Assembly: GCA_036381125.1 (NCBI GenBank)
Contig: DASVDK010000128.1
Location: 1-9,998, forward strand
Length of the DNA stretch: 9,998 nucleotides
Direction of reading: 5' to 3'
Source: DASVDK01 sp036381125 [NCBI: Thermodesulfobacteriota bacterium]
Lineage (GTDB): Bacteria > DASVDK01
The translations under genes were made by a program, and so were the position numbers. Of the stretch, positions 6,874 to 9,998 are shown piece after piece. Below the pieces are notes generated by a model. It did not search any database. It was given only the letters and a program-made list of their open reading frames with translations, and was not told the DNA's origin. Every line of letters begins with the position of its first letter. Position 1 is the stretch's first letter.

Positions 6874-7046
6874 CAGGCGTCGAGCGGGACGGCCTCGTCG
6901 ATCAGCATCTGCGGGATGTCGTCGACGATCGGGTACCGGAGGCGGCACGACTCGCAGACGAGCCCGTCCCCCGACGGCGCCAGGCTGAGGCGCCCCTTGC
7001 ACTTGGGGCAGGCCAGGATCTCGAGAAGCTCCGGGTCGAGCGGCAT
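6873..7046 (-). CDS. Trm112/YcaR-like small zinc-binding protein (UPF0434)
   Basis: A 57-residue protein. It begins MPLDPELLEILACPKCKG and has two Cys pairs, C13/C16 and C31/C34, then RYPIVDDIPQML (38-49), the hallmark end of the Trm112p/YcaR domain. In other bacteria the homologue ycaR sits next to lpxK and kdsB in lipid A operons, as here. Trm112 in eukaryotes and archaea is a partner that stabilises methyltransferases; the bacterial role is not established. E. coli YcaR has lost part of the second Cys pair as I recall it, whereas both pairs are intact here. A GGAAGGGGA lies about 10 nt before the ATG, and the stop overlaps the acyltransferase start (TGATG). The longer ORF in another frame over this region has no family character. 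Confidence 0.9.
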   Translation of the reverse strand: MPLDPELLEILACPKCKGRLSLAPSGDGLVCESCRLRYPIVDDIPQMLIDEAVPLDA

Positions 7047-7070
7047 GGGCCGCGAGTCCCCTTCCCACGG

Positions 7071-7811
7071 TCAGGGGCGGACGAACGAGGTGAGCTCGGC
7101 CGCCACGCGGCCGATGCGGACCTTGCTCTCCATCCTGACCGGTATCCGACGCTCGTCGTCGGTGAGCCAGACGACCACGTCACCCTTCTGCTGGAAGACG
7201 CCCTCGAACCTGAGCAGCGGCTTCACCACGATCGCGTCGAAGGTCCCCGCCGGGACGGTCACCCGCTGCCGCCGCAGCACCTGGACCTCCACGTCCCACC
7301 GCCGGCGTCCCTCGAACGCCTCGAGGGTGAAGGTGCGGCCGACCTCGAGCGCGTGCACCCGCGCCTCGAAGAGGATCGAGAACGGGTCCTGCACGGGCGA
7401 GAGGAGCGGGAAGCGCTCGACCGGATCGCCCGCCCACTCCCGCCGGACCTCCTGCTGCGGCAGGTCGAACACGTAACGGCGATCACGCACGCGCCGCCCT
7501 TCGCGGCCCCTGTGCGTGAAGAGCAGACTGTAGCGCCCCCGGCAGTCCCAGAGGCTCTCGACCTCGACGCGGACCTTGTAGAACGCGTCGACGAACGCGT
7601 TGGAGCGAGCCGTGGCGACGAGCCTCAGCGCCCTGCGGCCCCGATGCGCCACCGGCGGCTCGACGGCGATGGTCGCCTGCCCGCCCGGGATGCCCATCCA
7701 GGCGATGTCGTAGTGGAGGGTCTCCCCGACCGCCACCGCGCGGCTCTCCACGCAGCCCCACGCCGGGGCGGCCGCGGCGAGCCACGCCGCGAGGACGAGC
7801 GCCGCCCTCAT
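7071..7811 (-). CDS. DUF3108 family secreted protein
   Basis: A 246-residue protein with an N-terminal signal peptide: two Arg/Ala residues, a hydrophobic run to about residue 17, then AWGC at 17-20. Cleavage could fall before C20, but AWGC is a poor lipobox, so a periplasmic protein is as likely as a lipoprotein. The mature part begins VGETLHYDIAWMGIPGG, a beta-strand opening typical of DUF3108. It continues with VESLWDCRGRYSL, DPFSILFEAR and PVRMESKV, all features of that family. Function is unknown; related folds occur in outer-membrane-associated proteins. It starts with an ATG overlapping the lpxK stop (ATGA) and ends 24 bp before the Trm112-like gene, so it is co-expressed with lipid A genes. 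A role in LPS assembly or envelope maintenance is inference from position only. Confidence 0.84.
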   Translation of the reverse strand: MRAALVLAAWLAAAAPAWGCVESRAVAVGETLHYDIAWMGIPGGQATIAVEPPVAHRGRRALRLVATARSNAFVDAFYKVRVEVESLWDCRGRYSLLFTHRGREGRRVRDRRYVFDLPQQEVRREWAGDPVERFPLLSPVQDPFSILFEARVHALEVGRTFTLEAFEGRRRWDVEVQVLRRQRVTVPAGTFDAIVVKPLLRFEGVFQQKGDVVVWLTDDERRIPVRMESKVRIGRVAAELTSFVRP

Positions 7812-8899
7812 CCGGCCGCGGCGAGCCGCGCCGCGCACGCCGCGGCGAACCCGTCGGGGTCGTCCGGGTCGAGCGTCACCTCGAGGACCAGCGGCTTCAC
7901 CGCGCCGAGGCGTGCGAGGTCGAGCTTCACCGCGTCCTTCTCCGTGGTGACGACCGCGTCGGCCGCGGACGCCGCCTCGGCGATCCGCCGGTAGTCCGCC
8001 GGCCCGTAGGCGTGGTGGTCCGGGAACGCCAGCGGCCTGACCTCGACCGCACCGAGCTCCGCGAGCAGCTCGTGGAACGACGAGGGGTCCGCGAGCCCCG
8101 ACAGCGCCACCACCCGCCGCCCGGCCAGCGCGCCGCTTCCCCCGCCCACCGGAGCGGCCGGCCCGCCGAGCGGGCCCATGGCCGTCGGGCGGTAGCGGCT
8201 CTCGAAGACGGCCGCACGCGGGGCAAGCGCCCGAATCTGCCGCAAAAGCCCGTCCCTATTACCGGATTTCGGCACCTTCGTCAAGAGAATGACGTGCGCC
8301 CGGGCGAGCGCGGCGGGCGGCTCCCGGAGAGGGCCGGCCGGCAGGAGGCGCCCGGCCCCGAGCCCCATGCGGGCGTCGACGAGGACGAGATCGAGGTCGC
8401 GGGCAAGGCGCCGGTGCTGGAAACCGTCGTCCAGCACGAGCGTGTCGGCGCCGAACCGCTCGATCGCCAGGCGGCCGGCCGAGACGCGGTCCGGGCAGAC
8501 GACGACCGGCACGCCCGCGCGGCGCGCGAGGAGCACCGGCTCGTCGCCCGCCTCCTCGACGCCGGCAAGCGGCGTCGGCCCGCCGTCGCCGACGACGAGC
8601 GGGACGCCGCGGCGACCGGCGCCCCGCGCGTGGCGGCCGCGGTAGCCGCGCGAGAGGATCGCCGGGCGCCGCCCCTGGCCGGCGAGGAGACGCGCGAGGT
8701 AGAGCGTGGTCGGCGTCTTGCCGGCCCCGCCGACCGCCAGGTTGCCGACGCTCGCCACGGCGGCCGGCAGCCGGTGCGCCGGCAGGAGCCCCAGGTCGTA
8801 GGCGAGCCCGCGCAGGCGCACGGCGGCGCCGTAGAGGGCCGCCGCGGCGCCGAGGGCCAGGCGGGCCGGCGGCGACTCGCCGCGGGGCAGTCCGGTCAC
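7808..8899 (-). CDS. lpxK: Tetraacyldisaccharide 4'-kinase
   Basis: LpxK phosphorylates the 4' position of the tetraacyl-disaccharide 1-phosphate to give lipid IVA, at the inner membrane. The 363-residue protein shows an N-terminal hydrophobic segment (about 13-27), the Walker A VGNLAVGGAGKTP (51-63), SRGYRGR (83-89), DDGFQHR (157-163), LPAGPLREP (186-194), FPDHHAY (292-298) and TTEKDAVKL (318-326), all in family order. Length is slightly above the usual 320-340. The GTG start gives the family-typical N-terminus; it has no strong Shine-Dalgarno and lies as GTGA on the stop of a doubtful 60-codon ORF. The frame stays open upstream to 9250 but without LpxK similarity. In most operons waaA precedes lpxK directly; here 669 bp intervene. 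A stretch near 8220-8290 uses AT-ending codons unlike the rest. Confidence 0.94.
   Translation of the reverse strand: MTGLPRGESPPARLALGAAAALYGAAVRLRGLAYDLGLLPAHRLPAAVASVGNLAVGGAGKTPTTLYLARLLAGQGRRPAILSRGYRGRHARGAGRRGVPLVVGDGGPTPLAGVEEAGDEPVLLARRAGVPVVVCPDRVSAGRLAIERFGADTLVLDDGFQHRRLARDLDLVLVDARMGLGAGRLLPAGPLREPPAALARAHVILLTKVPKSGNRDGLLRQIRALAPRAAVFESRYRPTAMGPLGGPAAPVGGGSGALAGRRVVALSGLADPSSFHELLAELGAVEVRPLAFPDHHAYGPADYRRIAEAASAADAVVTTEKDAVKLDLARLGAVKPLVLEVTLDPDDPDGFAAACAARLAAAG
8256..8284 (-). promoter_or_regulatory. Weak candidate internal promoter within lpxK
   Basis: On the minus strand TTGACG (8284-8279) is followed after 17 nt by TAATAG (8261-8256). This lies in the only clearly AT-enriched stretch of lpxK, which uses AAA, AAT, ATT, CTT and TTG codons that are rare around it. 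The -35 matches five of six and the -10 only three of six. It would drive DUF3108 and genes beyond, but the leader to the DUF3108 ATG would be over 400 nt. Coincidence is quite possible. Confidence 0.2.
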
Positions 8900-9078
8900 T
8901 GGCCCGGCTGCCGGCGTCGCGCCCGGAGCGGCCGGGTCTCCTCGACCGGGAGCAGGGCGGTGCGCGCACCGGCGCGGACCTCGCCCGGAACGGCGGGAGG
9001 GCCCCCCGCGTCGCGGCCCCGGGGGCCGGGGAGACGCCACGTCTCGCAGGGTCTCTTGCGGCGTGCCACGGTCGGCAT
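8896..9078 (-). CDS. Doubtful 60-residue ORF ahead of lpxK
   Basis: An ATG-started frame of 60 codons beginning MPTVARRKRPCETWR and ending in a TGA that overlaps the lpxK GTG as GTGA, the junction style used elsewhere in this operon. The product would be Arg- and Pro-rich with no membrane segment, signal peptide or recognisable domain. There is no Shine-Dalgarno before the ATG. In such GC-rich DNA frames of this length arise often by chance. The overlap is the only argument for it, either as a small protein or as a coupling leader for lpxK. Confidence 0.2.
   Translation of the reverse strand: MPTVARRKRPCETWRLPGPRGRDAGGPPAVPGEVRAGARTALLPVEETRPLRARRRQPGQ
9031..9045. repeat. Short perfect inverted repeat
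   Basis: GAGACG (9031-9036) and CGTCTC (9040-9045) form a perfect 6-bp stem around a CCA loop, just after a G/C block (9013-9030) that can also fold on itself. There is no T-run on either side, so it is not a standard intrinsic terminator. It lies in the gap between the DUF1275 remnant and lpxK and could be an operator, a leader hairpin or chance. Confidence 0.3.
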
Positions 9079-9090
9079 GGTGATCGGCTA

Positions 9091-9120
9091 CTAATACCGT
9101 ACGGCCAACATGACGGGCAA
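9091..9120 (-). promoter_or_regulatory. Candidate promoter for lpxK and downstream genes
   Basis: On the minus strand TTGCCC (9120-9115) and TATTAG (9096-9091) are spaced by 18 nt, each matching four of six consensus bases. TATTAG lies in one of the few AT-rich spots of the window, next to the palindrome CCGTACGG (9097-9104). The position suits the need for a new start of transcription after the interruption between waaA and lpxK. The leader to the lpxK GTG would be about 185 nt. Weak on sequence alone. Confidence 0.25.
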
Positions 9121-9499
9121 CCTCGTCCTCCTCGGCCTCGCCGCGGGCGAGGCGGCGGGTGCGAACGCCCTGCGGTCCGCGGTGGCGCTGCTCGGGTTCG
9201 CGGTGGGGGTGATCGTCGGCGCGCGCGTCGTCCAGACGACCCGGGAGCACGCCGTGTGGCCGCGGCGCGTCACGGTCGCCCTCGGCGTGGAGACCGTCGT
9301 GCTGGCCGGCTTCGCGGCCGGGTGGCTCGTCGAGTCAGCCAGGCCCTCGGGAGCGGGCCTGGCCGGCCTGATCGCCGCCGCCGCCGTCGCCATGGGGATA
9401 CAGGCCGCGGCGGCTCGCCGCCTCGAGGTCTCGGGGGTGTCGACGACCGCGGTCACCGGGACGCTGACGCGCCTGATGACCGAGCTTGCGCGATTGCCC
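9095..9499 (+). pseudogene. DUF1275 (YoaK-type) membrane protein fragment, truncated at both ends
   Basis: On the plus strand, opposite to all other genes, about 135 codons match the middle of the DUF1275 membrane family. TANMTGNLVLLGLA lies at 9101-9142, then LLGFAVGVIVGARV (about 9191-9229), a hydrophobic helix around 9269-9334, AMGIQAAAARRL (about 9389-9424) and STTAVTGTLTRL (about 9440-9475). Family members run 200-240 residues. Here the first helix, which should precede TANMTGN, is missing, and an in-frame TAA stands at 9092-9094, three codons before the homology begins. The last membrane helices are also absent: after TELARLP the frame becomes Arg/Gly-rich and runs antisense into waaA. 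No frameshift interrupts the fragment. An ATG at 9110 could start a shortened protein, but no Shine-Dalgarno precedes it. Best read as a remnant left by a rearrangement. Confidence 0.72.
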
Positions 9500-9568
9500 G
9501 ACGCCGGCCGGGCGGGGGCGGGCGAGTCGACCGGGGGCACGGCGAGGCGTCGACGGACCGGCCGCGGG

Positions 9569-9998
9569 TCACGCCCCTGCGAGGACCCGCTCCACCAGGG
9601 CGAGGGTCCGCACGGTGGCGCCCCGTCCCGCCTCGACGACGCCCCTGGCGCGGGCGCCGAGGTCGGCCCGGCGCGCCGGGTCGGCCAGGAGCCCCAGGGC
9701 GGCCTCGGCGAGCGAGGCGGCGTCCGCCACCGGCACCGCCCCGCCCGCCTCGGCCAGCGCCCGGGTGATCTCGCGGAAGTTGTGCATGTGGGGACCGTGG
9801 AGCGGCGCGCGGGCGTGCGCCGCCGGCTCGAGGAGGCTGTGGCCGCCGGTGGGGACGAGGCTGCCGCCGACGAACACGACGTCGGCGATCCCGTAGAGGG
9901 CCGCCAGCTCCCCCATCGTGTCGATCAGGACCACGTCGGGCGCCGGCTCGCCGGGCGAGCCGGGACGCTCGCTGCGACGCTGCCATCGCCACCCCCGC
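9569..9998 (-). CDS. waaA: Kdo transferase (WaaA/KdtA), C-terminal part
   Basis: The last 142 codons of 3-deoxy-D-manno-octulosonic acid transferase, which adds Kdo from CMP-Kdo to lipid IVA at the inner membrane; the N-terminal part lies beyond the right edge. From the first full codon, the frame reads GWRWQRRSE, then the family hallmarks DTMGEL (26-31), FVGGSLVPTGGHSLLEPAA (42-60) and GPHMHNFREI (68-77), which form the CMP-Kdo-binding half of this GT-B (GT30) enzyme. The C-terminus ends soon after, with a normal family-like helix, at the TGA at 9569-9571. Downstream it would usually run into lpxK; here the DUF1275 remnant intervenes. Whether it is mono- or bifunctional cannot be judged from this part. 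An open frame on the plus strand crosses it but is a shadow. Confidence 0.95.
   Translation of the reverse strand, partial: RGWRWQRRSERPGSPGEPAPDVVLIDTMGELAALYGIADVVFVGGSLVPTGGHSLLEPAAHARAPLHGPHMHNFREITRALAEAGGAVPVADAASLAEAALGLLADPARRADLGARARGVVEAGRGATVRTLALVERVLAGA

Noticed and set aside
5905-7476. Plus-strand ORF of 523 codons
   Set aside because: It runs antisense through three genes with clear motifs on the other strand; no signature of its own.
8012-9094. Plus-strand ORF of 360 codons ending at the TAA just before the DUF1275 homology
   Set aside because: Antisense to lpxK. It shares frame with the DUF1275 fragment, and the last codons (GMVIGY) might be decayed N-terminal helix, but I could not align them convincingly.
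9091-9540. Minus-strand ORF of 149 codons in the waaA-lpxK gap
   Set aside because: It is the antisense of the DUF1275 fragment; Ala/Arg/Thr-rich with no helix or motif.
9661-9686. Imperfect palindrome rich in GGCCGACCCGG
   Set aside because: It lies inside waaA and is explained by the codons for DPARRADLG; two mismatches and no termination features.

Overview
This is a very GC-rich window and almost every gene lies on the minus strand, so transcription runs from the right end toward the left. The genes make up a lipopolysaccharide (LPS) lipid A and inner-core operon, so the organism is a diderm (Gram-negative type) bacterium. The GC content, the style of the family 9 glycosyltransferases and the presence of an O2-dependent Kdo hydroxylase would fit an uncultured aerobic soil or groundwater lineage, such as Rokubacteria/Methylomirabilota, Binatota or a high-GC deltaproteobacterial relative. 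That placement is an inference; no marker gene here settles it.

Layout, in transcription order (right to left): the C-terminal part of waaA (Kdo transferase, runs off the right edge); a 669-bp interruption holding a DUF1275 membrane-protein remnant on the opposite strand and a doubtful 60-codon ORF; lpxK (lipid A 4'-kinase); a secreted DUF3108 protein; a 57-residue Trm112/YcaR-type zinc-binding protein; an LpxL/HtrB-type lipid A acyltransferase; a family 9 heptosyltransferase of the waaF kind; a WaaE-like family 2 glycosyltransferase; a waaC-like family 9 heptosyltransferase; a Kdo hydroxylase (KdoO); a family 4 glycosyltransferase; a second WaaE-like family 2 glycosyltransferase; and, cut by the left edge, the first 34 codons of a Cys-rich protein.

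Coupling is tight. ATGA, GTGA or TGATG junctions, or short overlaps, join most neighbours, and the larger gaps (24 to 59 bp) carry Shine-Dalgarno sequences. Together the genes can phosphorylate the tetraacyl-disaccharide (LpxK), add Kdo (WaaA), complete acylation (LpxL-like), hydroxylate Kdo to Ko (KdoO), and then build heptose and hexose inner core (two GT9, two GT2, one GT4).

Most of the window is an ordinary LPS locus and I see no wholly new system. The points that depart from the ordinary are the doubly truncated DUF1275 fragment that splits waaA from lpxK, the KdoO gene with a possible promoter of its own, the conserved-looking DUF3108 gene inside a lipid A operon, and the Cys-rich N-terminus at the left edge. 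No RNA genes, CRISPR arrays, insertion sequences or strong intrinsic terminators were seen.
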